Shown in pieces: positions 1 through 7,938 of a stretch of 64,000 nucleotides of DNA. The notes below the pieces were generated by a model. It saw nothing but the letters and a program-made list of their open reading frames with translations, ran no database searches and had not been told where the DNA came from. Numbering within the stretch: position 1 is the stretch's first letter; each line of letters opens with the position of its first letter. Both the position numbers and the translations under genes were made by a program. The DNA lies in NCBI RefSeq assembly GCF_963853665.1, contig NZ_OY970459.1, positions 5,239,300 to 5,303,299 of the forward strand, read 5' to 3'. The stretch comes from Mycobacterium decipiens (lineage in GTDB: Bacteria; Actinomycetota; Actinomycetes; Mycobacteriales; Mycobacteriaceae).

Positions 1-194
1 CCCGCGAATTCATCGAGCACGGACAGCTGGTGGTCCAGGTGCCCTTCGATCCCCATCTACGGCCCGGCGGCATCGTCGATGTGAGCCACGAAATGGCGCC
101 AGCGACGCGGCTGAAGTTCCGGGAGATCGCGGCGACGGTCGCGCGGTACTTCGCGTCGCAACCCGATGGTGCGCGCGACAACCCGCCCCAGTAA
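1..194 (+). CDS. C-terminal end of a MinD/EspI-like ATPase (partial)
   Basis: Only the last 63 codons are in the window; the frame is open from base 3 to the TAA at 192-194. The peptide contains VPFDPHLRPGGIVDVS followed by a helix ending in VARYF. This parallels the C-terminus of EspI further along (VMPWDKHIAAGTEIRLD and then a terminal helix), so I read it as the tail of a MinD/ParA-type ATPase of the EspI group. In M. tuberculosis the gene at this position is Rv3860, a protein of that kind. The nucleotide-binding part lies outside the window, so activity cannot be judged. It converges with the sigma factor gene downstream, with a gap of about 50 bp. Confidence 0.6.
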   Translation, partial: REFIEHGQLVVQVPFDPHLRPGGIVDVSHEMAPATRLKFREIAATVARYFASQPDGARDNPPQ

Positions 195-246
195 CCGGGC
201 TGGTCGCCGGATCTCCTCGTGCACAACCCATGCTGCCCACCGCCAA

Positions 247-1173
247 TCACCTCGGTGGCCTGACCCGCGACGAGCGGGCCGGTACGTGTCGGGCCGGCGC
301 CGTGCGCGCCGACGGGTCCGCCGTCGCCACGATCTTGGCGACGAGACCGCCGCGGATGGTGAGCACAACAACGGCGAAGAGCCGCCGGTCACCGAACGCC
401 AGCACCACCGGCTCCCCGGCCGGGCCGCTGACCAGCGTCACCCCCGGCCCCAGATAGCGCAGCAAGTTGGTGGCCACCTCGTGCGGCCCATGGCTGATCT
501 GCGGTGGCGGCGGCGGGTCCGCCAGGACCGTCCCCGCCCCCCAGACCGTCGGATCCAAGACCGCGGTCAGCGCGGCGATATCGCCGTTGGCACATGCGGT
601 GATGAACTTCTCGGTGACCAGCTGGTGCTCGGCCGGGGCCACTTCGCTCAACCTTGGTTGTGCCGTCGCGAACTTGGCGCGCGCGCGTCGCGCCAGCTGG
701 CGGCAGGTGCCAACGGGGCGGCCGACGGTTTCGGCGATCGTGCCGAACGGGACGCCGAACACGTCGTGCAAGACGAAAGCCACCCGCTCAGCGGGACTGA
801 GTCTGCGCAGGACTTCCAACAGTGCAGTGCGGATCTCGTCGTCGAGGGTGACCCGGTTAGCGGGGTCCAAGCGGCGTGACTCGCCAATCGTGGCCCGCCG
901 GTCGGCAACGGCGGGGTCGCCGGGCCGTTCGTAGCGGGCTCGCGCCGAACGCAGCTGATCCAGGCAGAGCCGGCTGGTGACCACGGTAAGCCAGCCGCGG
1001 ATATCGTCGATCCGGTTCGGATCCGCCCGTGAAAGCCGCAGGAACGCGTCTTGCGCCGCGTCTTCCGCGTCACCGACATCGCCGAGTATCTGGTACCCGA
1101 GATTGACCAGATACGAATGGTGATGTCGCCAGGCCTCGATGACCTGGTCGCTCGGTGCCGGTGATTGGTTCAT
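247..1173 (-). CDS. ECF RNA polymerase sigma factor with SnoaL-like C-terminal domain (SigI/ECF41-like)
   Basis: A 308-residue extracytoplasmic-function sigma factor. Region 2 (about residues 10-75) shows GDVGDAEDAAQDAFLRL and the DDIRGWL...SRLCLDQLRSAR block. Region 4 (about 115-170) has RLSPAERVAFVLHDVF and a helix-turn-helix GTIAETVGRPVGTCRQLARR. Residues after about 190 (FITACANGDIAALTAVLDP) match the start of a SnoaL/NTF2-like domain, as in SigI, SigJ and the ECF41 family, where this extension replaces a classical anti-sigma factor. The signature WLPEP linker of ECF41 is not evident, so subgroup assignment is tentative. It is divergent from an NmrA-like reductase and an F420-type oxidoreductase, the partner types typical of such sigma factors. 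A matching promoter ends about 9 bp before the ATG, which implies a leaderless or nearly leaderless transcript. Confidence 0.88.
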   Translation of the reverse strand: MNQSPAPSDQVIEAWRHHHSYLVNLGYQILGDVGDAEDAAQDAFLRLSRADPNRIDDIRGWLTVVTSRLCLDQLRSARARYERPGDPAVADRRATIGESRRLDPANRVTLDDEIRTALLEVLRRLSPAERVAFVLHDVFGVPFGTIAETVGRPVGTCRQLARRARAKFATAQPRLSEVAPAEHQLVTEKFITACANGDIAALTAVLDPTVWGAGTVLADPPPPPQISHGPHEVATNLLRYLGPGVTLVSGPAGEPVVLAFGDRRLFAVVVLTIRGGLVAKIVATADPSARTAPARHVPARSSRVRPPR

Positions 1174-1181
1174 GAGTCATC

Positions 1182-1208
1182 GACGATTCGTTGGCCAGAA
1201 AAGTTACT
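1182..1208 (-). promoter_or_regulatory. ECF-type promoter of the sigma factor gene (autoregulatory candidate)
   Basis: Read on the minus strand: AGTAACT, a 16-bp spacer, then CGTC. The same hexamer and tetramer with the same spacing occur on the plus strand at 1228-1254. The published ECF41 promoter consensus, as I recall it, is TGTCACA-N16-CGTC, so the -10 tetramer and spacing match exactly and the -35 partly. The CGTC ends about 9 bp from the ATG. Confidence 0.65.
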
Positions 1209-1227
1209 CCGCCGACTTTAGGCGGGA

Positions 1228-1254
1228 TGTAACTTTCCCACCTTCCGGCGCGTC
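1228..1254 (+). promoter_or_regulatory. ECF-type promoter of the NmrA/oxidoreductase operon
   Basis: TGTAACT at 1228-1234, a 16-bp spacer, and CGTC at 1251-1254. It is the mirror partner of the promoter at 1182-1208, and the two -35 elements form an inverted repeat (AAAGTTAC / GTAACTTT). The inferred transcript would begin near 1260 and include the strong AAGGAGG Shine-Dalgarno ahead of the GTG at 1294. Confidence 0.65.
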
Positions 1255-1293
1255 CTTGGTGAAGTAGCCGTCTCACCCGTAAGGAGGTGCGCT

Positions 1294-2160
1294 GTGACGA
1301 TCGTCGTCGTGACCGGAGCGACCGGCCATGTCGGCCGCCCTCTGGTCACCGAACTGGCCGCCGCGGGCGCCCGAGTGCGGGCGATCACCCGCACCCCGCG
1401 CTGCGCCGACTTTCCCCCTGGCGTCGAGACGGTCTGCTCGGCGGCAGCGGCACTACCGGGAGCATCGGCGGTGTTCCTCAACTCCCGCGCGCTGGGCCAA
1501 TCCCTCGCCGATGCGGTCGCCCGGTGTGTGGCCGCCGGAGTCACCAAGCTGGTTGCGCTGTCGGCCATCAATGTCGACGACGACTTCTCGCGGCAGCCAT
1601 CGCGCTTCCGCGGGGACCGCAACGCGGAGGTTGAACAGCTCGCCGTCGACTCCGGGCTGGCCTGGGTAAGCCTGCGGCCCACGATGTTTGCCACAAACTT
1701 CAGCGGTATGTGGTCGGCGCAGATCCGTGCCGGTGATGTAGTGACCGGCCCGTATGCCGCGGCTTCCAACGCCCCGATCGCCGAGAGCGATGTTTCGGCG
1801 GTCGCGGCACGGGCCCTGCTCACCGACCACCTCGTGGGCCAGAAGATCGGGTTAACCGGTCCGCACGCGTTGACCAACGTAGAGCTCGTACAGACCATTG
1901 GCGCCGTCCTGAACCGTCCACTGCAGTATCGGGAAATACCGCCGGATGAGGCGCGGCGCCGATTTACCACCGTGGGTTTCACCGCCGAATTCGGGGAAGC
2001 CTATCTGGCCATGCTCGCGTCGACGGTCGGCGAACCCGCGCCGGTCACCCACAACGTGGCCAAGATCCTGGACCGCCCGGCGATCACGTTCGCTCAGTGG
2101 GTGTCCCAGCACCGTGACGTATTCACCAACCCGATCGAGCGGAGGTCCAGACATGGCTGA
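1294..2160 (+). CDS. NmrA-like NAD(P)-binding oxidoreductase
   Basis: A 288-residue atypical short-chain dehydrogenase. The N-terminal VTGATGHVGRPLVTEL is a Rossmann GxxGxxG dinucleotide-binding loop (residues about 6-21). The central and C-terminal parts (LRPTMFATNF, GPHALTNVELVQTIG) match NmrA/NAD(P)H-binding epimerase-like proteins, which either reduce small molecules or sense the NAD(P) state; the substrate cannot be inferred. The GTG start is preceded by AAGGAGG at 1281-1287. It overlaps the next gene by 8 bp, so the two are an operon. Its promoter matches that of the divergent sigma factor, which suggests direct control by that sigma factor. Confidence 0.85.
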   Translation: MTIVVVTGATGHVGRPLVTELAAAGARVRAITRTPRCADFPPGVETVCSAAAALPGASAVFLNSRALGQSLADAVARCVAAGVTKLVALSAINVDDDFSRQPSRFRGDRNAEVEQLAVDSGLAWVSLRPTMFATNFSGMWSAQIRAGDVVTGPYAAASNAPIAESDVSAVAARALLTDHLVGQKIGLTGPHALTNVELVQTIGAVLNRPLQYREIPPDEARRRFTTVGFTAEFGEAYLAMLASTVGEPAPVTHNVAKILDRPAITFAQWVSQHRDVFTNPIERRSRHG

Positions 2161-2611
2161 CATTTTGAATCCCCAACCGCCCCGCTACCTCAAGCCAATG
2201 AACAAGGTCATGATGGCGGCGCAAAAGCTCGGGATACCGACCGGCCCCGCGATGGTGCTCACGGTGCCAGGCCGCAGGTCGGGTCGCCCGCGCAGCACAC
2301 CGCTGACGCCGTTCGAATTTCGGGGCGGACTCTACGTTGTGGCCGGCTATCCCGGCGGGGACTGGGCGGCCAATGCCCGGGCCGCCCGCACCGGCACGCT
2401 GGCCCGGGGACGCCGGTCGCGACGGGTACACATCGTCGAGTTGACTGCCGAGGAAGCACGCCCGGTGCTGCGCGCGTTTCCTATTCAAGTGCCGGTCGGT
2501 GTCGCCTTCGCGAAGCGTTCCGGGATGGTGCGCGACGGCACGGCCGACGAATTCGAGGCACTGGCGGGAAGACTCGCCGTGTTCCGATTCGATCCGTTCG
2601 GCGGGCCGTAG
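2153..2611 (+). CDS. Deazaflavin-dependent nitroreductase (DDN)-family protein
   Basis: A 152-residue protein of the split beta-barrel DDN/F420H2-dependent oxidoreductase family. The motif PGRRSGRPRSTPLTPFEF (about 40-57), then LYVVAGYPGGDWAANARA (about 61-78), and a C-terminal FDPF are characteristic; such proteins usually bind coenzyme F420 and reduce quinones or nitro compounds. The ATG at 2153 sits inside the end of the upstream reductase gene (8-bp overlap) and has GGAGG at 2141-2145. Family membership is clear; the substrate is unknown. It forms the second enzyme of the sigma-factor-linked module. Confidence 0.82.
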   Translation: MADILNPQPPRYLKPMNKVMMAAQKLGIPTGPAMVLTVPGRRSGRPRSTPLTPFEFRGGLYVVAGYPGGDWAANARAARTGTLARGRRSRRVHIVELTAEEARPVLRAFPIQVPVGVAFAKRSGMVRDGTADEFEALAGRLAVFRFDPFGGP

Positions 2612-2738
2612 GGCAACACGGCGCCCAACGTAGGCAGCGCGAGAAACCTCTTTCGATTCCTCGCGCTGTCTACATTCAGGGCATGTCACCGCCACCCCAC
2701 CGCAGACCCCTCGAATCAGCGGCTCCCTGGCGGTTGCG

Positions 2739-3029
2739 TTATGCCGATTGGGCAGACACCCGGTGGTCACGCACGGGGTAACCGTTGCGCTCGGCCAGAG
2801 ACCGCAGCTGACCCAACGCGAACGCCCGCGCCCGGCCCGCTTCGGGAATCACGACGCCCGCCCACAGTCCTTCCGCACCCGCGGACTCGACGGCGTCGCG
2901 GGCACACATCCACCTGCGCGGACAGGCCCGGCACAGGGTCTTGGCCTCGTCGTCGGGAGTTGTCGTCCAGCGATCGGGGTCTTGCGTGCAAACGCCGAGC
3001 GGGACCTCGAACAGGGCGATGGCGGTCAT
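2739..3029 (-). CDS. whiB6: WhiB6, redox-sensing [4Fe-4S] transcriptional regulator of ESX-1
   Basis: WhiB-family regulator that, in M. tuberculosis and M. marinum, binds an Fe-S cluster, reacts with NO/O2 and controls ESX-1 genes. Four cluster cysteines are visible: one in GVCTQDP and three in the C-x2-C-x5-C of TLCRACPRRWMC. They are followed by the WhiB turn GLWAGVV and a basic C-terminus. I chose the ATG at 3029 because GGAGG lies 9 nt upstream and all four cysteines are kept (96 aa). The frame is open upstream to a TTG at 3107 (122 aa). In M. tuberculosis the protein starts further upstream with a different N-terminus; here that upstream peptide is in another frame because one extra A appears to be present near 3055-3061. 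Function is secure; the start is uncertain. Confidence 0.88.
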   Translation of the reverse strand: MTAIALFEVPLGVCTQDPDRWTTTPDDEAKTLCRACPRRWMCARDAVESAGAEGLWAGVVIPEAGRARAFALGQLRSLAERNGYPVRDHRVSAQSA

Positions 3030-3494
3030 ATCTACGTTCCTCCAGAAAGCGTTGCAGGTTTGTAGCTTCTGCCACGGAAGCGTATCCCACCAACCATCGC
3101 GTTGCAACAGTTAACGCTTTCCGCTGGCCAGCAGTGCTACGGCTCCGGTTCCGCGAGGTCTCAGTGTAGTTGGACATTCCTCTTCGGCCACGGCATATAT
3201 GCTGTTAATCAGCTGTGTATCTGGTCGAACGGGCGTGGACCCGGCCGCCCGGAGCGGTACTCCCAGGATAGAAACTGTTCCTGGCTGCCACACTTCGAGG
3301 TAAGCTGAACCGTAGCGGCAGTCCGGTTTAACCGAGTTTTGGTCAACAGGCGCTGGGTAGCGGGCCGTCGCGGCTACGGATCCAAAAACGTAGCGAAGCC
3401 ATAGCATTAGAAGGGTGCAACGGTTAAGATGATGGCCGGTGGATCACCGGCCATCCAGCCCTCCCTAATGCCCACGAGCGAGGAACCGACGTAG
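3030..3494. other. Divergent intergenic region whiB6 / FHA-HTH gene
   Basis: About 465 bp without a convincing gene. It holds the whiB6 leader, a PhoP-box-like direct repeat at 3201-3218 and a possible minus-strand -10 element TACACT at 3163-3168. It should also hold the promoter of the plus-strand gene beginning at 3495, which I could not locate with confidence. Confidence 0.6.
3201..3218 (-). promoter_or_regulatory. PhoP-box-like direct repeat upstream of whiB6
   Basis: Minus-strand sequence ACACAGC-TGAT-TAACAGC. The PhoP consensus reported for M. tuberculosis is TCACAGC-N4-TCACAGC; each half site differs at one or two of seven bases and the 4-bp spacer is exact. PhoP is known to act directly at the whiB6 promoter, so location and orientation fit. 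It lies about 170 bp upstream of the ATG chosen here. Confidence 0.6.
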
Positions 3495-4607
3495 ATGCCG
3501 AACGTTGAGTCGAATGCCGGGCCAGCACTGCTGGTCGTGCACAGCGGCGACGCATCGCACACGATCGAGCCTCGCGGCGACCTCGTGGCCATTGGCCGCG
3601 CGCGTGCGGCCGGCGTACAAATCCACGATTCGCAGATCTCTCAGTTACATCTGCAAGCGGTATCCGATGATGGACGGTGGCGGATCGTCGACGACAGCCC
3701 AAGCGGTATGTTCGTCGACGGACGACGCAGAAGCTCGGTGACCGTCAGCGACAGAACCATCGTCCGGTTCGGCGATCCCACTGGAGGCAAGGCGTTGACG
3801 TTCGAAGTCGTCAGGCCGTCGGATTCCACCGCACAGCGCGGCCGTGAAAAACCACCAGCGGGCGACTCGGACGGTCAAACAACCACCGCCCAGACCGGCG
3901 CACCGGATCCCGGTGTGGTTCGCGCAGGGGCGGCCGCTGCCGCGCGCCGGCGCGAACTCGACATCAGTCAGCGCAGCCTGGCGGCAGACGGGATCATCAA
4001 CGCGGGTGCGCTCATCGCCTTCGAAAAGGGCCGCAGCTGGCCCCGGGAACGAACCCGCGCCAAGCTCGAAGAAGTGTTGCAGTGGCCCGCAGGGACCATC
4101 ACCCGCATCCGCCGCGGTGAGCCCGCAGAGCCCACAGCAACCCCCGATGCACCCCCGGGCGTCCGGCCCGCGGACGGCCCGGCGTCGTTGATCGCGCAGG
4201 CCGTCAATGCCGCCGTCGACGGATGCAGTCTGGCCATCGCATCGTTACCGCCGACCGAGGATCCCGAGTTCACCGAACGGGCGGCGCCGATTCTTGCTGA
4301 TTTGCGTCAGCTTGAGGCGATAGCGGTCCAAGCGACCCGCATCAGCCGGATTACCCCGGAATTGATCAAAGCGCTGGGCGCGGTACGCCGCCACCATGAC
4401 GAATTAATGAGGCTGGGAGCAACCGCCCCAGGTGCCACGCTGGCGCAACGTTTATATGCTGCCCGGCGGCGCGCGAACCTTTCCACACTGGAGACTGCAC
4501 AAGCAGCCGGCGTCACGGAAGAAATGATCGTCCGCGCTGAAGCCGAGGAGGAGTTACCCGCGGAAGCCGCCGAGGCGATCGAAGCGCTGATCAGTCAGAT
4601 CAATTGA
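3495..4607 (+). CDS. FHA-domain protein with two XRE-like helix-turn-helix regions (Rv3863-like)
   Basis: A 370-residue protein corresponding by position to Rv3863. Residues about 25-100 form an FHA-like fold (VAIGRARAAGVQIHD, then SQISQLHLQAVSDDGRW, SPSGMFVDGRR, VRFGDP), which would bind phosphothreonine peptides. After a polar linker there is an HTH-like segment about 145-200 (RRRELDISQRSLAADGIINA, ALIAFEKGRSWP). A second HTH-like helix set sits at the C-terminus (RLYAARRRANLSTLETAQAA, GVTEEMIVRAE). This suggests a phospho-regulated DNA-binding or scaffold protein, possibly downstream of a Ser/Thr kinase; that is inference. The ATG has GAGGAA about 12 nt upstream. It is divergent from whiB6 and precedes the esp operon. 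Confidence 0.72.
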   Translation: MPNVESNAGPALLVVHSGDASHTIEPRGDLVAIGRARAAGVQIHDSQISQLHLQAVSDDGRWRIVDDSPSGMFVDGRRRSSVTVSDRTIVRFGDPTGGKALTFEVVRPSDSTAQRGREKPPAGDSDGQTTTAQTGAPDPGVVRAGAAAAARRRELDISQRSLAADGIINAGALIAFEKGRSWPRERTRAKLEEVLQWPAGTITRIRRGEPAEPTATPDAPPGVRPADGPASLIAQAVNAAVDGCSLAIASLPPTEDPEFTERAAPILADLRQLEAIAVQATRISRITPELIKALGAVRRHHDELMRLGATAPGATLAQRLYAARRRANLSTLETAQAAGVTEEMIVRAEAEEELPAEAAEAIEALISQIN

Positions 4608-4850
4608 GGTCGATGCCGGGCGCCCCCACAAGCACAAGCATGCCGGAACGCTCGGATCCAATGGTCCGGGGAGCGTTATCGTTGCCCCGATGTTTCGCCG
4701 TGCGATCAATCATGCTGCGCGCTCGAAAACCCCCGCCTCGTCAAAAAATTCGTGCATCGACCCCCGTCTGAGCGCTGCTAAGCTCAACGTGCAGAGCAAA
4801 GGTGCAGATAAAGACAGTGCACATGAACAGCGAGCGTGAGGAAGACGTAA

Positions 4851-6095
4851 ATGGCATCGGGTAGCGGTCTTTGCAAGTCGACCAGTAACTTCATCTGGGG
4901 CCAGTTGTTATTGCTGGGGGAGGGAATCCCAGACCCGGGCGACATATTCAACGCCGGTTCGTCTCTGTTCAAGCAAATCAGTGAGCAGATGGGGCTCGCC
5001 ATTCCGGGTACCAACTGGATCGGCCAAGCGGCGGAGGCCTATCTAAACCAGAACATCGCCCAACAACTTCGCGCGAAGGTGATGGGTGATCTCGACAAAC
5101 TGACCGGCAACATGATTTCAAATCAGGCCGAATACGTCTCCAACACGCGCGACGTCCTGCGCGCAATGAAGAAGATGGTTGACGGAGTCTACAAAGCTTG
5201 TAAGAAACTAGAAAAAGTCTGGCTCATCGGCGACGCCCTATCGTGGGCACTCGCGATCCCGTCCTGCGGTCTGGCGATGGCCGTGGTCGGTGGCGCACTG
5301 CTCTATCTGACGATCATGACGCTGATGAACGCGACCAACCTGCAGGGGATTCTCGGCAGGCTGATCGAGATGTTGACGACCCTGCCCACCTTCCCCGGCC
5401 TACCCGGCTTGCCCAGCCTCCCGGAGATCATCGACGGCCTCTGGCCGCCGAAGTTGCCCGAGATTCCCATCCCCGGCCTACCCAACATTCCGGGGTTGCC
5501 CGAGTTCAACTGGCCGCCCACCCCCGGCGGCCCGTTGTTCCCCGAGTTCCCGAACATCCCCGGGTTCCCCGGGTTCCCCTCGCTGCCCGGGATCCCCGGA
5601 TTCCCTTCTCTCCCCGGGATCCCCGGATTCCCCTCGTTGCCTGGGTTGCCCAGCATTCCCGATTTGTTCCCCGGCCTGCCTGGTCTGGGCGATCTGCTGC
5701 CCGGCGTGGGCAACTTGGGCAAGCTGCCCACCTGGACCGAGTTGGCCGCCTTGCCCGATTTCTTGGGCGGCTTCGCCGGCCTGCCCAGCTTGAGTTTCGG
5801 CAACCTGCTCGGCTTCGCCGGTTTGCCCACCGTGGGCCAGGTCACGGCGACCATGGGCCAGCTGCAACACCTGGTGGCTGCGGGCGGTGGGCCGGGTCAA
5901 CTGGCCAGCATGGGCGGCCAACAGGCACAAATGATCTCCTCGCAGGCCCAGCAGGGCGGCCAGCAGGCCACCCTGGTGAGCGACAAGAAGGAAGACGACG
6001 AGGGCGCCGCCGCAGGCATGACCGATGCGGAGCGCGCACCCATCGACGCTGGAACCGCAGCCCGGCGACCGAAGCCGGAGGGGACCGTCCTTTGA
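4851..6095 (+). CDS. espE: EspE, ESX-1 secretion-associated protein
   Basis: A 414-residue ESX-1 substrate, slightly longer than the M. tuberculosis protein. The N-terminal part (about 1-100) is helical and WxG100-like ([19 protein letters not shown]), followed by a hydrophobic stretch at about 140-165 ([20 protein letters not shown]). Residues about 175-300 are a Gly-Pro-rich collagen-like region ([20 protein letters not shown] repeats), then a glutamine-rich tail ending [16 protein letters not shown]. EspE is secreted with EspF and localises to the cell surface and poles in M. marinum. It is the first gene of espE-F-G1-H; no -10/-35 could be assigned in the 243 bp upstream. Confidence 0.93.
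   Translation: MASGSGLCKSTSNFIWGQLLLLGEGIPDPGDIFNAGSSLFKQISEQMGLAIPGTNWIGQAAEAYLNQNIAQQLRAKVMGDLDKLTGNMISNQAEYVSNTRDVLRAMKKMVDGVYKACKKLEKVWLIGDALSWALAIPSCGLAMAVVGGALLYLTIMTLMNATNLQGILGRLIEMLTTLPTFPGLPGLPSLPEIIDGLWPPKLPEIPIPGLPNIPGLPEFNWPPTPGGPLFPEFPNIPGFPGFPSLPGIPGFPSLPGIPGFPSLPGLPSIPDLFPGLPGLGDLLPGVGNLGKLPTWTELAALPDFLGGFAGLPSLSFGNLLGFAGLPTVGQVTATMGQLQHLVAAGGGPGQLASMGGQQAQMISSQAQQGGQQATLVSDKKEDDEGAAAGMTDAERAPIDAGTAARRPKPEGTVL
5571..5651 (+). repeat. Three 27-bp in-frame repeats in espE
   Basis: Units at 5571-5597, 5598-5624 and 5625-5651 each encode a GFPSLPG(I/L)P-type nonapeptide. They form the most regular part of the collagen-like region, and copy number could vary without breaking the frame. 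Confidence 0.85.
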
Positions 6096-6183
6096 CGCCG
6101 GGCAACCAGTCGCGGCAAGTCCATGCCATAGCGAGCCAAAGCCATAGCGAGTAGAAAGTTAAACGTAGAGGAGGGTCCAACCC

Positions 6184-6495
6184 ATGACAGGAATTCTCGG
6201 CGTCGTACCTTCGTTCCTGAAGGTGCTGGCGGGCATGCACAACCAGATCGTCGGCGATCTCAAGAAGGCGACCGATACGGTCTCCGGGATCAGCGGACGG
6301 GTCCAGATCACCCACGGTTCGTTCACTTCGAAATTCAATGACACTCTGCAAGAGTTCGAGACCACCCGCGCCAGCACGGGCACGGGTCTGCAGGGCGTCA
6401 CCGGCGGGCTGGCCAAGAATCTGCTTTCGGCGGCCAGCGCGTACCTCAACGCTGATGATGGCCTAGCCGGCGTTATCGACAAGATTTTTGGTTGA
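6184..6495 (+). CDS. espF: EspF, ESX-1 secretion-associated protein
   Basis: A 103-residue small helical protein starting [17 protein letters not shown], preceded by GAGGAG at about 6169-6174. It is related to EspC and to the C-terminal helical part of Esx-like substrates, and is co-secreted with EspE through ESX-1. The C-terminus ([20 protein letters not shown]) includes YLNAD, a YxxxD-type secretion signal. The gene sits 88 bp after espE and 2 bp before espG1, within one operon. Confidence 0.92.
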   Translation: MTGILGVVPSFLKVLAGMHNQIVGDLKKATDTVSGISGRVQITHGSFTSKFNDTLQEFETTRASTGTGLQGVTGGLAKNLLSAASAYLNADDGLAGVIDKIFG

Positions 6496-6497
6496 TC

Positions 6498-7349
6498 GTG
6501 ACAGGTCCGCTCGCTGCCGGCCGCGCGGGCACCGCCGACGACGTCGTGGGCGTCGAGTTGACCATCGACGGCATGTTGGTGATCGCCGACCGTTTGCACC
6601 TGGTCGATTTCCCTGTCACGCTTGGGATTCGACCCAACATCCCACAAGAGGATCTGCGAGACATCGTCTGGGAACAGGTGCAGCGTGACCTGACCGCGCA
6701 AGGAGTGCTGGACGTCCACGGGGAGCCCCAACCGACGGTCGCGGAGATGGTCGAAACCCTCAGTAGGCCCGACCGGACCCTGGAAGGTCGGTGGTGGCGG
6801 CGCGACCTGGGCGGCGTCATGGTCCGCTTTGTCGTGTGTCGCAGGGGCGACCGCCATGTGATCGCGGCACGCGACGGCGACATGTTCGTGCTGCAGCTGG
6901 TGGCAGCGCAGGTCGGCTTGGCGGGCATGGTGACAGCGGTGCTGGGACCTGCCGAACCCGCGAACGTCGAGCCGCTGACGGGTATGGCGACCGAGTTGGC
7001 CGAATGCACAACCGCGTCCCAGTTGGCGCAGTACGGCATCGCACCAGCCTCGGCCCGCATCTATGCCGAGGTCGTGGGCAACCCGACCAGCTGGGTGGAG
7101 ATCGTCGCGAGCCAACGCCACCCCGGTGGCACCACGACGCAGACCGACGCGGCCGCTGGTGTCCTGGACTCCAAGCTCGGCAGGTTGGTGTCGCTTCCCC
7201 GCCGTGTCGGCGGGGATCTGTACGGCAGCTTCCTGCCCGGCACTGAGCAGAACCTGCAGCGCGCGCTGGACAGCTTACTGGAGCTGCTCCCAGCGGGCGG
7301 TTGGTTGGACCACGCCTCAGATCACGCCCAAGCCTCGGTCCGAGGCTGA
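6498..7349 (+). CDS. espG1: EspG1, ESX-1 PE/PPE-specific chaperone
   Basis: A 283-residue cytosolic chaperone that binds the hydrophobic tip of PE-PPE heterodimers (here PE35/PPE68) and keeps them soluble before export. The sequence matches the EspG fold throughout (VVGVELTIDGMLVIADRLHL, IVASQRHPGGTTTQTDAAAG). I chose the GTG at 6498 because it gives the same N-terminus as M. tuberculosis EspG1 (MTGP...); an in-frame TTG two codons earlier overlaps the espF stop. The C-terminal half holds GVLDSKLGRLVSLPRRVGG and ends in a helical LLELLPAGGWLDH segment. Confidence 0.93.
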   Translation: MTGPLAAGRAGTADDVVGVELTIDGMLVIADRLHLVDFPVTLGIRPNIPQEDLRDIVWEQVQRDLTAQGVLDVHGEPQPTVAEMVETLSRPDRTLEGRWWRRDLGGVMVRFVVCRRGDRHVIAARDGDMFVLQLVAAQVGLAGMVTAVLGPAEPANVEPLTGMATELAECTTASQLAQYGIAPASARIYAEVVGNPTSWVEIVASQRHPGGTTTQTDAAAGVLDSKLGRLVSLPRRVGGDLYGSFLPGTEQNLQRALDSLLELLPAGGWLDHASDHAQASVRG

Positions 7350-7386
7350 CCACTCACTTTCCGCTACGACTTCAGAAAGGGGCGCC

Positions 7387-7938
7387 ATGGTGGACCTGCC
7401 CGGCAACGACGACGACCACGGTGATCTCTCCGCCTTGGATTTCACCGCCGCCGATACCGATGATGCGTCGACACTTGACGCCCTGGACGATTACGCGCCG
7501 GTCGAGACCGAGGACTCCGCGGCCGACCTGGATGCCCTGCATTCGCTAACCGAACGGGACGAAGAGCATGAGCTGGAGTTGTTCACGGTAGCCAACCCCC
7601 AGGGGTCGGTGTCGGTTACGGCCCTGATGGACGGCAAGATCCAACGTGTCGAGCTGAACGACAAAGTGACCAGCATGACCGAAGCGCAGCTCGCGGACGA
7701 GATTTTCGTCATTGCGGATCTGGCCCGGCAAAAGGCTCGGGCCTCTCAATACACGTTCCTGGTGGAAAACATTGGTGAGCTGACGGACGAGGACCCAGAG
7801 GGCAGCGCCCTGCTACGTGAATTCGTGGGGATGACCCTGAATTTGCCGACGCCGGAAGAGGCTGCCGCGGCCGAAGCCGAAGTGTTCGCAACCCGTTACG
7901 ACGTCGATTACACCTCTCGATACAAAGCCGATGACTGA
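7387..7938 (+). CDS. espH: EspH, ESX-1 secretion-associated protein
   Basis: A 183-residue acidic protein. The first 65 residues are dominated by Asp/Glu (GNDDDHGDLSALDFTAADTD). The remainder resembles a YbaB-like fold also seen in EspL-type proteins (SVSVTALMDGKIQRVELND, TEAQLADEIFVIADLARQKA). In M. marinum EspH is needed for EspE/EspF secretion and probably acts as their chaperone. The ATG lies 11 bp after an AGAAAGGGG Shine-Dalgarno. The stop overlaps the eccA1 start (8 bp). Confidence 0.92.
   Translation: MVDLPGNDDDHGDLSALDFTAADTDDASTLDALDDYAPVETEDSAADLDALHSLTERDEEHELELFTVANPQGSVSVTALMDGKIQRVELNDKVTSMTEAQLADEIFVIADLARQKARASQYTFLVENIGELTDEDPEGSALLREFVGMTLNLPTPEEAAAAEAEVFATRYDVDYTSRYKADD

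Noticed and set aside
166..879. Long plus-strand open frame opposite the sigma factor gene
   Set aside because: It is the antisense of a clear ECF sigma factor, is Arg-rich with no family match, and reflects GC-rich codon use.
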